A DNA stretch of 64,000 nt from Planomonospora sp. ID67723 (lineage in GTDB: Bacteria; Actinomycetota; Actinomycetes; Streptosporangiales; Streptosporangiaceae): positions 1-64,000 of the forward strand of contig NZ_JABTEZ010000004.1 in assembly GCF_015711605.1 (NCBI RefSeq), read 5' to 3'. Shown one piece after another: positions 16,500 to 24,584 of the stretch. The stretch's first letter is position 1. Each line of letters starts with the position of its first letter. The notes under the pieces are model-generated. The model was not told where the DNA came from, searched no databases, and was given only the letters and a program-made list of their open reading frames with translations. A program made the translations under genes and the position numbers.

Positions 16500-16685
16500 C
16501 TATCGTGAGTGGGAGTGCCGGTGCGGCGTCCCGGCCTGGTGGCATAAGCAGGGCACCGTGCTGCGCGCTTCGAGATCGGTCGGCATGTGCTGTTCGAGGA
16601 ATCGGACGTGCGGGCCCGGACCAAGGCGCACCTGCCGAGCCCCGCTGCCGGGCGTCGCAAGGACGCTGACCGCGGGACGGGGTGA
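16500..16685 (+). pseudogene. Excisionase-like HTH protein remnant, frameshifted
   Basis: Two reading frames give pieces of a short excisionase/MerR-like DNA-binding protein. VPAWWHKQGT is in one frame; after a shift near 16560 comes AARFEIGRHVLFEESDVRAR, the usual C-terminal half of such domains, then a stop at 16683-16685. No intact frame joins them. It lies in the 515-bp region between the VOC and RibD-like genes, the rest of which shows nothing recognisable. With the Tn3 remnant 1 kb away it suggests an old integration site. Confidence 0.5.
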
Positions 16686-16806
16686 TGACCGATGCACCGG
16701 GCGAGACGGTCGACGAGTATGAAGCCGGGTGCCGTCGCGGCGATGAGTCCGCCGACGCCCACAGGTCTCCCCCCGACCGAGACAACCAACTCAACAGGAG
16801 TAAGGC

Positions 16807-17451
16807 ATGGGCCTCATCCACATCGAGCTGTTCGCAACCCTCGACCTCATCGGGCAGTCGCCCGGCAGCCCCGACGAGGACCCGGTGGGGTTCCCGTTCG
16901 GCGGCTGGCAGGCGCCCCTGCTGGACGAGGTCGCCGGAGCGCAGATCGGTGCCGCGTACGAGGGCACGGACGCCCTCCTGCTCGGCCGGCGGACGTATGA
17001 CGTCTTCGCCGCCTACTGGCCGCACCAGAAGGGCGGCGAGGACAACGAGATCGCCACGCTCTTCAACAGCGTCCCGAAGTACGTGGCCTCCCGCGGCAGG
17101 CCCGACCTCTCGTGGGCCGGATCCACGCAGCTCGGCCCGGATCTGGCCGACGCGGTGCGCGAGATCCGTGACCGGCACGAGCACGTGAAGGTCGTCGGGA
17201 GCCTGAATCTGGTGCAGACCCTCCTGCGCGAGAAGCTCTTCGACCGTCTCGACCTCTGGGTGCACCCGATCGTGCTCGGCGTCGGGAAGAAGGTGTTCGA
17301 CGGCGGCGCGGTGCCCACGAACGTCACACTCCTCGAACCGCCGGTAGCCAGTCCGAAGGGCACCGTGTACCTGCGCTACGGGCTCGCCGATGGCACGCCC
17401 GGAACGGGGGACATGAGCGCACCCGATCGCGGTGCCGGGCGTGATGACTGA
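16807..17451 (+). CDS. RibD C-terminal/dihydrofolate-reductase-fold protein
   Basis: 214 aa. It has the LLLGRRTYDVFAAYWP motif and the later DRLDLWVHPIVLGVGKKVFDGG motif, which mark the stand-alone RibD-C (YwjB/DHFR-like) family, plus VKVVGSLNLVQTLLREKL for nucleotide binding. These are NADPH-dependent reductases of mostly unknown substrate. The start follows a CAACAGGAGTAAGGC ribosome region. It stands alone, followed by a decayed intergenic stretch. Confidence 0.87.
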   Translation: MGLIHIELFATLDLIGQSPGSPDEDPVGFPFGGWQAPLLDEVAGAQIGAAYEGTDALLLGRRTYDVFAAYWPHQKGGEDNEIATLFNSVPKYVASRGRPDLSWAGSTQLGPDLADAVREIRDRHEHVKVVGSLNLVQTLLREKLFDRLDLWVHPIVLGVGKKVFDGGAVPTNVTLLEPPVASPKGTVYLRYGLADGTPGTGDMSAPDRGAGRDD

Positions 17452-17654
17452 AGCCGCCCCGCGCCAGGCGGGTCCGTGTCGTCGGCGGTGAACCCACCGG
17501 GTCGGCATTCCGTCACGGCGCCGGCAGTCCGGGGCGCCGACGCCGTGACGAAGTGCCCTGTCGGGCCTCGTACCTCGTCGAGGACGGCGACGAAGAGCGA
17601 CACCTGGTAGGTGAACACCGCCGCGATCGACACACGCGCCGCAACCACATTCAC
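17376..17654 (-). CDS. Possible small membrane protein (uncertain)
   Basis: A 92-codon frame begins at a GTG with a very good AGGGGAGG site 7 bp upstream. It starts with a hydrophobic stretch (ARVSIAAVFTYQVSLFVAVL) that could be one membrane segment. The rest is low-quality sequence and its 3' end runs antisense into the reductase gene, so it may be a truncated gene. No family recognised. Confidence 0.25.
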   Translation of the reverse strand: MNVVAARVSIAAVFTYQVSLFVAVLDEVRGPTGHFVTASAPRTAGAVTECRPGGFTADDTDPPGAGRLQSSRPAPRSGALMSPVPGVPSASP

Positions 17655-17765
17655 TGTTTCGCCTCCCCTGTGTGCGCCACCGTGGCGCTTCTCCGATGAC
17701 GTCGGAGCCGAGCACGCCCACCGGACACCTGCCGCGGTTGTGGTCTCCAGGTTCAGCAGTCCGGC

Positions 17766-17888
17766 GAGCTGGGCGGCGCGCATCTGGTGGTCCCAGCGCG
17801 CCTCCTTGTCCCCGCGGCCCTTCAGGTCGGCGGAATCCAGGCCGAGTTGCTCGGCGAGGTAGTCGACCACGACGGCCGGGGCGTCGGT
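17766..17888 (-). pseudogene. Tn3-family transposase, N-terminal fragment
   Basis: One short frame reads AVVVDYLAEQLGLDSADLKG, then RGDKEARWDHQMRAAQL. This matches the DUF4158 N-terminal domain of Tn3-family transposases. Nothing recognisable of the enzyme follows on either side, so only about 40 of its roughly 1000 codons remain. The surrounding 17452-18004 region contains no other convincing gene. Confidence 0.6.
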
Positions 17889-18004
17889 GGGGCCGTCACG
17901 ATGGGGCTGAGATGCCGGGAACCTGGACACGGGGGGTGCTGCCTGGCGTCGGGGCCGGTGAAGCTCCCGCCTCGCGGACCCGGCAGGGCCTTCGAACCCG
18001 AGGG

Positions 18005-18481
18005 CTACAGGCCGGTCATCACCAGGCTCATGTAGTACCAGTAGTCGCCGCCGAAGATGTGCTGCGGGATGTAGGTGATCTGTCCGGTGGCGAGCGTGGC
18101 GCAGGTGGAGCCCCACGCGGTGACCGAGCCGAGCTGCTTGCCTTGGCCGACGGCGGGCGGGGTGACCTCGCGCAGGCTGAACAGTGCTGATCCGGTGGTG
18201 CCGATGGTGGTGGTCGGGTTGGCGAAGTTGCCGGAATAGGCGCGGTCACCGTTATTCATGGCGACGTACTGGTTGCCGCCGGGGTACATGTACCCGGCGA
18301 GGTTGATCCGGATCTCGTCGCCGTTGTTCTCATCCACGTCGTAGGCGTCCACGTAGTTCAGTTCCACCCGGCACGTGGCGGCCGTGGTCGTCGCGCTGGC
18401 GGGCGAGACCGCGGACACAGTCGCCGAGACGGACAGGCCCGCCGTCAGCGCGAGCGCGAGTATGAGTTTGTGAGACCGCAT
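18005..18481 (-). CDS. Small secreted protein, paralogue of the protein at 21743
   Basis: 158 aa with a clear signal peptide (MRSHKLILALALTAGLSVSA ... SPASA) cleaved near residue 30 and a GAGGGAG ribosome site. The mature part has NNGDEIRINLAG then MYPGGNQYVAMNNGDR. This pattern recurs in the protein at 21743 as ENGRDEVYLEAD then WPSGRYVSMAAGQR. Two cysteines in the mature part may form a disulfide. It is probably a beta-sandwich exported protein; function unknown. Confidence 0.8.
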   Translation of the reverse strand: MRSHKLILALALTAGLSVSATVSAVSPASATTTAATCRVELNYVDAYDVDENNGDEIRINLAGYMYPGGNQYVAMNNGDRAYSGNFANPTTTIGTTGSALFSLREVTPPAVGQGKQLGSVTAWGSTCATLATGQITYIPQHIFGGDYWYYMSLVMTGL

Positions 18482-18689
18482 GCCGTTTCTCCCTCTGTTG
18501 ACCGGCGTTTCATGCCGAAACGCCGGCATCTCAGGGTGCGGCAGGCAGCGTGGGGAGGTCAGCGGCCAAATACGCGCTCCATCCACGCCTTTTTGCGCCG
18601 ACGGGCGAAGGGATCATGTTCGGCGGTGGCGCGGGGAGTCAGGGTTGCGGGCGTGGGTGGTGACGCTCTGGCCGGCACCCTCCGTCGAA

Positions 18690-19055
18690 CTATCGCTGCT
18701 TGAGGCGCTGCGCTTCCTTGCGCACCTCGGCCTGGAGCGACCGCTCGTGCTTCAGCCACTCGGGCTCCTCCGCCTTGATGGCGTCGATCTCGGCGGTGGT
18801 GAGCGGCCCGGTGATGCCGCCCCTGGCCAGGCCCGAGTTGGAGATGCCCAGCTTCACGGCGACGACCTGCCTGGGGTGCGGCCCGTTGCGCCGCAGATCA
18901 GCCAGCCAGGCCGGCGGAGTGGCCTGCAGCGCGTTCAGCTCATCCCTGGACACGACTCCCTCCTGGAACTCGGCGGGAGTGGCCGAGAGGAGCACACCCA
19001 GCTTCTTGGCCGCGGTCGCGGGCTTCATCGTCTGAGTGGTCTTGAGCTTGGTCAT
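18690..19055 (-). CDS. DUF5997 family protein
   Basis: 121 aa, highly charged and helical, no signal peptide or membrane segment. It reads MTKLKTTQTMKPATAAKKLG, PPAWLADLRRNGPHPRQVVAVKLG and ends in a Lys/Gln-rich helix. This agrees with the actinobacterial DUF5997 family, whose function is unknown. It is divergent from a LysR-sensor-like gene 54 bp away, a pairing I recall as common in actinobacteria. The region 18482-18689 after the secreted-protein gene holds nothing visible. Confidence 0.75.
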   Translation of the reverse strand: MTKLKTTQTMKPATAAKKLGVLLSATPAEFQEGVVSRDELNALQATPPAWLADLRRNGPHPRQVVAVKLGISNSGLARGGITGPLTTAEIDAIKAEEPEWLKHERSLQAEVRKEAQRLKQR

Positions 19056-19109
19056 GGTGTCAAGGGTATGGCGCGAAGCCGCTTCCCCTGACATCGGTAC
19101 CCTGAGGAG

Positions 19110-19823
19110 GTGACTGACAGGGAGTTCCGGCTGGCTTACGTGCCCGGGGTGACGCCCGCCAAATGGGTCAACGTCTGGGCCGAGCGTGTGCCCGACGTGC
19201 CACTCGTCCTGGCCTCCGTTGCCGCCGACGAGGTGGTGGAGTTCCTGCGCGACGGCGGCGCCGACGCCGGGTTCGTGCGGCTGCCCGTGGACCGCGAAGG
19301 GCTCAGCGTGATCCCTCTCTATGTCGAGACCACCATGGTCGTGGTGCCGAAGGATCACATGGTGGCCGCCGCCGACGAGGTGACTGTTGCCGATCTCGCC
19401 GACGACGAGGTGTTCCATCCGATGGACGACACCCTTGAGTGGACGGCCCTGCCGGGGCTGCCGGCTTTCACGCGTCCGGACACGACGGCGGAGGCGATCG
19501 AGCTGGTGGCGGCGGGGGCCGGGCTGCTGCTGGTCCCGCAGTCGCTGGCGCGCCTGTATCACCGCAAGGATCTGACCTACCGGCCGGTCGTGGAAGCGCC
19601 GCAGTCGCAGATCGCACTGGCCTGGCCCACGGAGGCGACGACTGATCTGGTGGAGGACTTCATCGGCATTGTCCGTGGACGTACGGTGAACAGCTCGCGG
19701 GGCCGTACCTCCGCACCTGCTCCGGGGAAGGCGCGGAAGCAGCCGTGGAGTCCCGCTCCGGGCGGGTCGGGTCGCCGGGGCGCGCAAACCGGCCGGGGGA
19801 GGAAGGGTCACCGGCCCCGCTGA
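19110..19823 (+). CDS. LysR substrate-binding-domain protein lacking the HTH
   Basis: 237 aa from a GTG preceded by TGAGGAGG. The first 195 residues are a periplasmic-binding-like LysR effector domain: FRLAYVPGVTPAKWVNVWAERVP, ADAGFVRLPVDREGLSVIPLY and AIELVAAGAGLLLVPQSLARL. The usual N-terminal winged helix is absent and there is no coding trace of one upstream, so it cannot bind DNA alone. The last 40 residues are basic and low-complexity, which could allow nucleic-acid contact. It probably works with the divergent DUF5997 protein; this is inference. Confidence 0.8.
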   Translation: MTDREFRLAYVPGVTPAKWVNVWAERVPDVPLVLASVAADEVVEFLRDGGADAGFVRLPVDREGLSVIPLYVETTMVVVPKDHMVAAADEVTVADLADDEVFHPMDDTLEWTALPGLPAFTRPDTTAEAIELVAAGAGLLLVPQSLARLYHRKDLTYRPVVEAPQSQIALAWPTEATTDLVEDFIGIVRGRTVNSSRGRTSAPAPGKARKQPWSPAPGGSGRRGAQTGRGRKGHRPR

Positions 19824-19827
19824 ACCG

Positions 19828-20010
19828 TCATTCCCGGCGCGGAGCCGGCGAACGCCGGCCCACAGGCAGGCGGGCGACCCTGTCCTTGGCGCCTGCCATC
19901 GCGATGACGTGCGCCGACGTCTCGCGCTCCGGGCGGTTGGCCATGATGATCGCGATGGAGAACGGGGCCGGCACGGCCTGTGCGCGCTCCAGCGAAGTGA
20001 CCCCCTTCAC
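19828..20010 (-). CDS. Possible small ORF downstream of the MocR gene
   Basis: A 60-codon frame starts with a GTG 4 nt after the MocR stop. It contains a protein-like stretch, PAPFSIAIIMANRPERE followed by TSAHVIAMAGAKDR, with good codon bias. It could be a translationally coupled small protein or the tail of a deleted gene. No family is recognised and no ribosome site is clear. Confidence 0.35.
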   Translation of the reverse strand: MKGVTSLERAQAVPAPFSIAIIMANRPERETSAHVIAMAGAKDRVARLPVGRRSPAPRRE

Positions 20011-20011
20011 G

Positions 20012-21415
20012 TCAGCCGACGAGGCCGGTGACGAGGGCGTCGATCGCGGCAGCGGTCCGCTCGGTCGGCAGGGCGCCGAATCCGACGAGGAATCCCGTGA
20101 CCGATCCGGGGTCCTGGTAGGTGCGGTGCAGGGAGCCGACAAGGACGCCGTGCCGCGTGAGGGCGTGGGACGGGTCGTCCTGCGACGCCGCGCCCGGACC
20201 GACCACGGCCAGGTGCAGACCGGCGTGGGCCGGCAGCGGTCGGTAACCCGCCGGGAGCCGGTCGAGCAGTTCGCGGTAGATGCGGTGGAAGCGGGGGGTG
20301 TAGGCCGCACGCACCCGCCGCAGGTGACGGCCGAGATGGCCTCCGTCGACGAAGACGGTCAGTGCCTCCTGGAAGGCCAGCGGAGGGCACCAGTCGATTG
20401 CCTGACGCACAGCGAGGACGGCCGGCACCAGCGTCATGGGGGCGGCCAGGAATCCCATCCGCAACGCGGGACTCAGGATCTTGCTGAAGGTGCCGACGTA
20501 GATCACACGCCCGTCGCGGTCGAGGCGGTGCAGGGGTTCGAGCGGGCGCGCGGTGTGCCGGAATTCGCTGTCGTAGTCGTCTTCCACGATGGCCGCGCCG
20601 TGTCGGCCGGCCCAGTGCAGCAGCTCCAGCCGGCGACGGCGGGACAGGACCACGCCGAGCGGGTACTGGTGCGACGGTGTGACGTACACCAGGCGCGCGC
20701 CCGACGGGATCGCGTCGACCACGATGCCGTGTTCGTCGACCGGCACGCCTACCGCGTCGACGCCGTGGGAGCGCAGCAGTTCCCGCACCGGCGGGTATCC
20801 GGGCTCTTCCACGCCGACCACGTCTCCGGGGGAGAGCAGGACTCTGGCCACGAGGTCGACTGCGTGCCCGGTGCCTGCGGTCACCACCACCTGCCCCGGC
20901 GTCACGGTGATGCCCCGCGAGCTGGCCAGCCAGCGCGACAACGCGGCGCGCAGGTCGGCGGTGCCGGCGGGGTCGCCGTATTGGACCGAGGCCTGCCGCA
21001 GGCCGGACAGCACGCACCGGCGCCACGCGACGGCGGGGAACAGGTGTGCGTCGATCCGGCCGGGCCGTAGATCGAAGACGGCCTCGGCCTGCGGGGCGTC
21101 GTCGTAGCGCCGAAGCGCCGCGCTGCGCGGGGTCGGGGCGAGCGCACCGGGCGACGGGCTCTGCGGGTATGGCTGGTGCCCGCCGGCGACGGCGGTACCG
21201 CCGCCGGCCCGGCCTTCGATGTACCCCTCCGCGGCCAGGGATCCGTAGACGTCGGTGACGGTCGAGCGGGCGATGCCGAGTTCGGCGGCCACAGCCCGCG
21301 ACGGCGTCAGGCGCTCGCCCGGGCCCAGCCTTCCGCTCAGGATCGCGTCACGGATCTGTTCGTACAGCTGCCGGGTCACGCCGCGGTCATCGTCGGGATC
21401 GATGAACAGCTCCAT
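20012..21415 (-). CDS. MocR-type regulator (GntR winged helix + PLP aminotransferase domain)
   Basis: 467 aa. Residues 1-75 are a GntR HTH (QLYEQIRDAILSGRLGPGERL ... SRAVAAELGIARSTVTDVYGSLAAEGYIEG). The rest is a fold-type I aminotransferase domain with DDYDSEFRHTARPL and the PLP lysine in GTFSKILSPALRMGFL. MocR proteins sense vitamin B6 or amino-compounds through this domain; PdxR, which activates PLP synthase genes, is the best-known example. No pdxST genes are in the window, so the target is unknown. It could instead be autoregulatory through the 327-bp divergent region. Confidence 0.88.
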   Translation of the reverse strand: MELFIDPDDDRGVTRQLYEQIRDAILSGRLGPGERLTPSRAVAAELGIARSTVTDVYGSLAAEGYIEGRAGGGTAVAGGHQPYPQSPSPGALAPTPRSAALRRYDDAPQAEAVFDLRPGRIDAHLFPAVAWRRCVLSGLRQASVQYGDPAGTADLRAALSRWLASSRGITVTPGQVVVTAGTGHAVDLVARVLLSPGDVVGVEEPGYPPVRELLRSHGVDAVGVPVDEHGIVVDAIPSGARLVYVTPSHQYPLGVVLSRRRRLELLHWAGRHGAAIVEDDYDSEFRHTARPLEPLHRLDRDGRVIYVGTFSKILSPALRMGFLAAPMTLVPAVLAVRQAIDWCPPLAFQEALTVFVDGGHLGRHLRRVRAAYTPRFHRIYRELLDRLPAGYRPLPAHAGLHLAVVGPGAASQDDPSHALTRHGVLVGSLHRTYQDPGSVTGFLVGFGALPTERTAAAIDALVTGLVG

Positions 21416-21742
21416 CGCCCACTCCAACTTGGTCGGGTTGGGAGTGCTGTGCTTGGACCTGTTGAGGAGGCCACCTTCACCGTAGCGTCGAAGTCGAAGA
21501 CGCCGCAGCCCCCGGAGAGCGGTGAAGCCGATCCGAAACGGATCCGAAGAAGCTGACCGCCTGGCTCGCGCCTCATCAGGAGTACGCACATTCCACCCAG
21601 CGCCCGGTGGCAATCGCCGGCGTGATGGGGGAGGGGAGCAACCTCGATGGCAAGGGATAAAGCGTCCACGGCGGCCCAGGCCGCCACGTCCACGCAAACG
21701 ACAGCGGAGAACGCCGCGCTGAGGCGGCGGAAGGGAACTGAC

Positions 21743-22180
21743 ATGCGCACCTGGCGGAAACTGTCGAAGCTCACGGCCGTGGCCGCGGTGGCCGGAGGCC
21801 TCGCGTTCACCGCAACCCCGGCGGCGATCGCCGCCGGTGATTCGGCCCGGGAGAAGGCCGCCGCGCTCACCTGCGGCGGCAACGTGTTCCTCGACGGCAT
21901 CCGGGCCCTCACGATCAGCGAGAACGGCCGCGACGAGGTGTACCTCGAGGCCGATGGCGTCAAGATCTGGCCATCCGGGCGCTACGTGTCGATGGCCGCA
22001 GGCCAGCGGGTCGAGGTCGACAAGTGCGTCCGCCCCCAGGCCGCGCTCCGCCTCATCGAGGTGGACGACCTCGACCCCAACGACCTCATCGGCAGGGTCA
22101 TCCTCGAAGGGGATGTGACCAAGGACTACTACTTCTGCTGTGGTGGCGGCGCCCGATACCGGATCGGGGCCGTCCGATAA
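21743..22180 (+). CDS. Small secreted protein, paralogue of the protein at 18005
   Basis: 145 aa with a typical signal peptide (MRTWRKLSKLTAVAAVAGGL, then ATPAAIAA) and an AAGGGAA ribosome site. The mature chain contains LTISENGRDEVYLEADG, WPSGRYVSMAAGQRVEV and LRLIEVDDLDPNDLIGRVIL, the same skeleton as the secreted protein 3.3 kb away. Four or more cysteines, including a CC pair near the end, could form disulfides. I infer a small exported beta-sandwich; ligand unknown. An alternative upstream ATG at 21647 would bury the signal peptide and is rejected. Confidence 0.8.
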   Translation: MRTWRKLSKLTAVAAVAGGLAFTATPAAIAAGDSAREKAAALTCGGNVFLDGIRALTISENGRDEVYLEADGVKIWPSGRYVSMAAGQRVEVDKCVRPQAALRLIEVDDLDPNDLIGRVILEGDVTKDYYFCCGGGARYRIGAVR

Positions 22181-22322
22181 ATCCGCCCCTCCCGCGATGT
22201 CCGGCGGATGCTACGGCGGCCTCGGACTCTCCTCGCTGTTCACTCTGTGCTGCCAGCTCGGCGCTGTGTTCGGCCCGGCGCGGGCCACCCCGCTGATCAC
22301 GTGAGCCGTACGCGGTCGCTGC

Positions 22323-22745
22323 TCAGCCGTTGTACTCGCTCGCGACGTCCACGACCCAGACGACGCCGAAGCGGTCGGTCAGCATGCCGTAGAGCGGAGC
22401 CCACGGTGCGGGTCCCAGCGGCTGTGCGATGGTCGCCCCGTCGGAGAGCTTCTCCCAGTACGCGATGATCTCCTCCGTGGCCTCGCCGCGGAGGGAAAGG
22501 AAGAACGAGTTCTCACCCCGGTCCCACGGCAGCCGCGAGGGCACGTCGTAGGCCATCACGTGGAAGCCGTCGTCCGCGACCACCTGGCCCCACATCACCT
22601 GGTCTGCCTCGGCCGGGTCCTGCGAGTTCCCGGCGTCCCCGTACGTGACGACGGCGAGGTGACCGCCGAAGACGGACTGGTAGAACTCCAGCGCCGCGCG
22701 GGCGTCGCCCCGGAAGTTCAGATGAGTGACTGACTTGACGGACAT
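22323..22745 (-). CDS. PhnB-like VOC-family protein
   Basis: 140 aa. The N-terminal THLNFRGDARAALEFYQSVFGG and the terminal PWAPLYGMLTDRFGVVWVVDV are hallmarks of the PhnB/3-demethylubiquinone methyltransferase-like VOC group. The enzymatic activity of this group is mostly unknown. It is divergent from a WYL-type regulator fragment, a common partnership, so it probably lost its regulator to the deletion described at 22849-23230. Confidence 0.87.
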   Translation of the reverse strand: MSVKSVTHLNFRGDARAALEFYQSVFGGHLAVVTYGDAGNSQDPAEADQVMWGQVVADDGFHVMAYDVPSRLPWDRGENSFFLSLRGEATEEIIAYWEKLSDGATIAQPLGPAPWAPLYGMLTDRFGVVWVVDVASEYNG

Positions 22746-22848
22746 GTCGTTCCTATCGGTTCTGGATACGGTGCAGCGCCTGATGCGGGACAACAGTCGC
22801 AGGGGTAGCGGTCAGGATGTGGCCGCTACTGCGGGCAAGATGGGAAAC

Positions 22849-22990
22849 GTGCCGAAGACCTCAGCGCGACTGCTGGCGTTGCTCTCGCTGCTCCAGACGC
22901 GCCGGGACTGGCCGGGGGCGCTGCCGGCCGAGCGGCTGGAGGCCAGCCCGCGTACCGTGCGTCGTGACATCGACCGTCTACGTGGCCTGG
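22849..22990 (+). pseudogene. WYL/YafY-type regulator, N-terminal HTH only
   Basis: The frame from the GTG at 22849 reads PKTSARLLALLSLLQTRRDW, PAERLEASPRTVRRDIDRLRGL, the HTH_11 domain that begins DeoR/WYL-family regulators. The WYL sensor half is absent: the sequence jumps into a GNAT fragment in another frame near 22985. A deletion that fused two neighbouring genes is the simplest explanation. Confidence 0.7.
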
Positions 22991-23230
22991 AGCGTCGACC
23001 CGGCCCGCAGGAACGGAACCGTCACACACCTCGCCGTCTCCGCCGAGCACCGTCGGCGCCACGCGGGTATCGCGCTGTGCGAGCACGCCTTCGGTGAGAT
23101 GCGGGCCCTCGGAGCCGATGTGGTCGAGATCGGTACCGGGGGCGATCCCTTCCACGCACCCGCCGGAGCCCTCTACGAGAAGCTCGGGTGCACCCCGCTT
23201 CCGGTCGCCGTCTTACTATCGGAGGCTCTG
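22985..23230 (+). pseudogene. GNAT acetyltransferase, C-terminal fragment
   Basis: The frame reads THLAVSAEHRRRHAGIALCE, then EIGTGGDPFHAPAGALYEKLG and CTPLPVAVLL, the acetyl-CoA-binding and C-terminal half of a GNAT N-acetyltransferase. There is no start or N-terminal half. It is joined out of frame to the WYL-type HTH fragment. A 12-bp perfect hairpin follows directly, probably the original terminator of this gene. Confidence 0.7.
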
Positions 23231-23238
23231 ACCGAACC

Positions 23239-23274
23239 CCTCCGGGACAGCGCCCTCACCGCCTGTCCCGGAGG
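23239..23274. terminator. 12-bp perfect stem-loop after the GNAT fragment
   Basis: CCTCCGGGACAG, a 12-nt loop, then CTGTCCCGGAGG. No T-run follows, as is usual in high-GC actinomycetes. It isolates the decayed genes from the MOSC gene downstream. Confidence 0.75.
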
Positions 23275-23512
23275 AGACGAGCACCTATCCGACGGTGCTG
23301 TTGAAACAGGCCCTCGCCGTACCCAGAGGCGCTGTACGGGACGACTGACACCACGTCCGCGCGCCACGGACAGGACACCACATGTCCGTTCCGCGTGAAG
23401 ACTGACATTTCACCGCGACAACGACCGCACCTGCCGGGCCCGGTCTCTCCGCGCACAGCAGTCGGCCCGTAGCCGTGCCGCAGGAAGGATGGCGGATCGC
23501 TATTTTTGGGGC

Positions 23513-24238
23513 ATGACGACGTATCAGGGGAGTGTCCGGCGGGTGCTGCGGTGGCCGGTGAAGTCACTGCGGGGCGAGGAGGTGGAGCAGGCGCGTCTCG
23601 ACGAGCGAGGCATGGCCGGAGACCGTGCCTACGCGCTGATCGACGAGCGGGACAACCACGCGGGCAAGCGGCTGACCGTACGGCAGCGCGCCGAGATGCT
23701 GCACTGGCGGAGCGGGTACGACGGCGGAGACGCGCCGGTGCTGACGGCGCCGGACGGGACGGACTGGAAATGGGACGACCCCGGACTCGCCGGCGCGCTG
23801 GCCGCGTCGCTGGGCGTCCCGCTGCGCCTGCACGCCGCCGACGGGCAGCAGGACCGGGGGCCGACCGTGCTGGTCACCACCGAGGCCTCCCGGGCCGCGC
23901 TGGAGGAGGAGCTGGGCGATCCGGTGGATCTACGCAGGTTCCGGCCCAACCTGCACCTCGATCTCGACGCCCCCGCCTTCGCCGAGGAGGGCTGGACGGC
24001 CGGCACCGTGCTCTCGGTGGGGGAGACGGAGCTGACGGTGACCGGCGACCACGCGGGTCCGTGCATCAGGTGCGCCGTGCCCAGTTGGGACCCCGACGGC
24101 CGGGAGCGCTGGCCCGAGCTGCAGAAGTGGCTCATCCAGGAGCACGAGAACAAGTTCGGGATCATCATGCGGGTCACCCGGCCCGGCACCGTACGGCGGG
24201 GCGACCGGGTGACGGCCGCTCCGGCGCTCGGTTCGTAG
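23513..24238 (+). CDS. MOSC-domain protein
   Basis: 241 aa with an N-terminal MOSC beta-barrel (VRRVLRWPVKSLRGEEVEQARLDERGMAGDR) and the MOSC core, where GPCIRCAVPSWDP supplies the conserved Cys. MOSC domains carry sulfur to or from the molybdenum cofactor, or act in amidoxime reductases. No partner is adjacent. An in-frame ATG at 23489 has its GGAAGG immediately against it, so the ATG at 23513 is preferred. The following 346 bp (24239-24584) to the convergent kinase gene holds only a short hairpin. Confidence 0.88.
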   Translation: MTTYQGSVRRVLRWPVKSLRGEEVEQARLDERGMAGDRAYALIDERDNHAGKRLTVRQRAEMLHWRSGYDGGDAPVLTAPDGTDWKWDDPGLAGALAASLGVPLRLHAADGQQDRGPTVLVTTEASRAALEEELGDPVDLRRFRPNLHLDLDAPAFAEEGWTAGTVLSVGETELTVTGDHAGPCIRCAVPSWDPDGRERWPELQKWLIQEHENKFGIIMRVTRPGTVRRGDRVTAAPALGS

Positions 24239-24462
24239 GGGTCGGCGGCAGAGGCCGGAGACCCCGCCGCCATCCCCGGATTCCCGGCAGCCGCTCCGGG
24301 ATGCGGGCCGCTCAGCCGAGCCGGACGGCGTCGAAGGGCAGGCTGCCGGAACGGTGCCCGACGGATGGAGGGCCGATGCGGGCGGGCGTCGGTCCCCCTA
24401 CGCTCTCGACGACCACCCGCATCGGAACGGCCGGCCCAGCCGCGGTAGACGGGATCGGCCAG

Positions 24463-24490
24463 CATGGGAAGGAGAAGTCTCGTTCCCATG
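24463..24490. terminator. 8-bp inverted repeat between convergent genes
   Basis: CATGGGAA, 12 nt, TTCCCATG. It lies between the MOSC gene and the convergent MTR-kinase-like gene, and a terminator role is possible. Nothing else is visible in this 346-bp gap. Confidence 0.35.
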
Positions 24491-24584
24491 GGTTGGGAGT
24501 CCGCCTCCGGTCAAGGCTCTGACTTGCCTTCGAGTACGTTTCCGTTCCTCGCGGGCCGGAACCGGGCCGGCGGCGGGTGCGGCT

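Noticed and set aside
22197-22304. 35-codon cysteine-containing ORF after the secreted-protein gene
   Set aside because: No ribosome site and no conservation evidence; too short to call.
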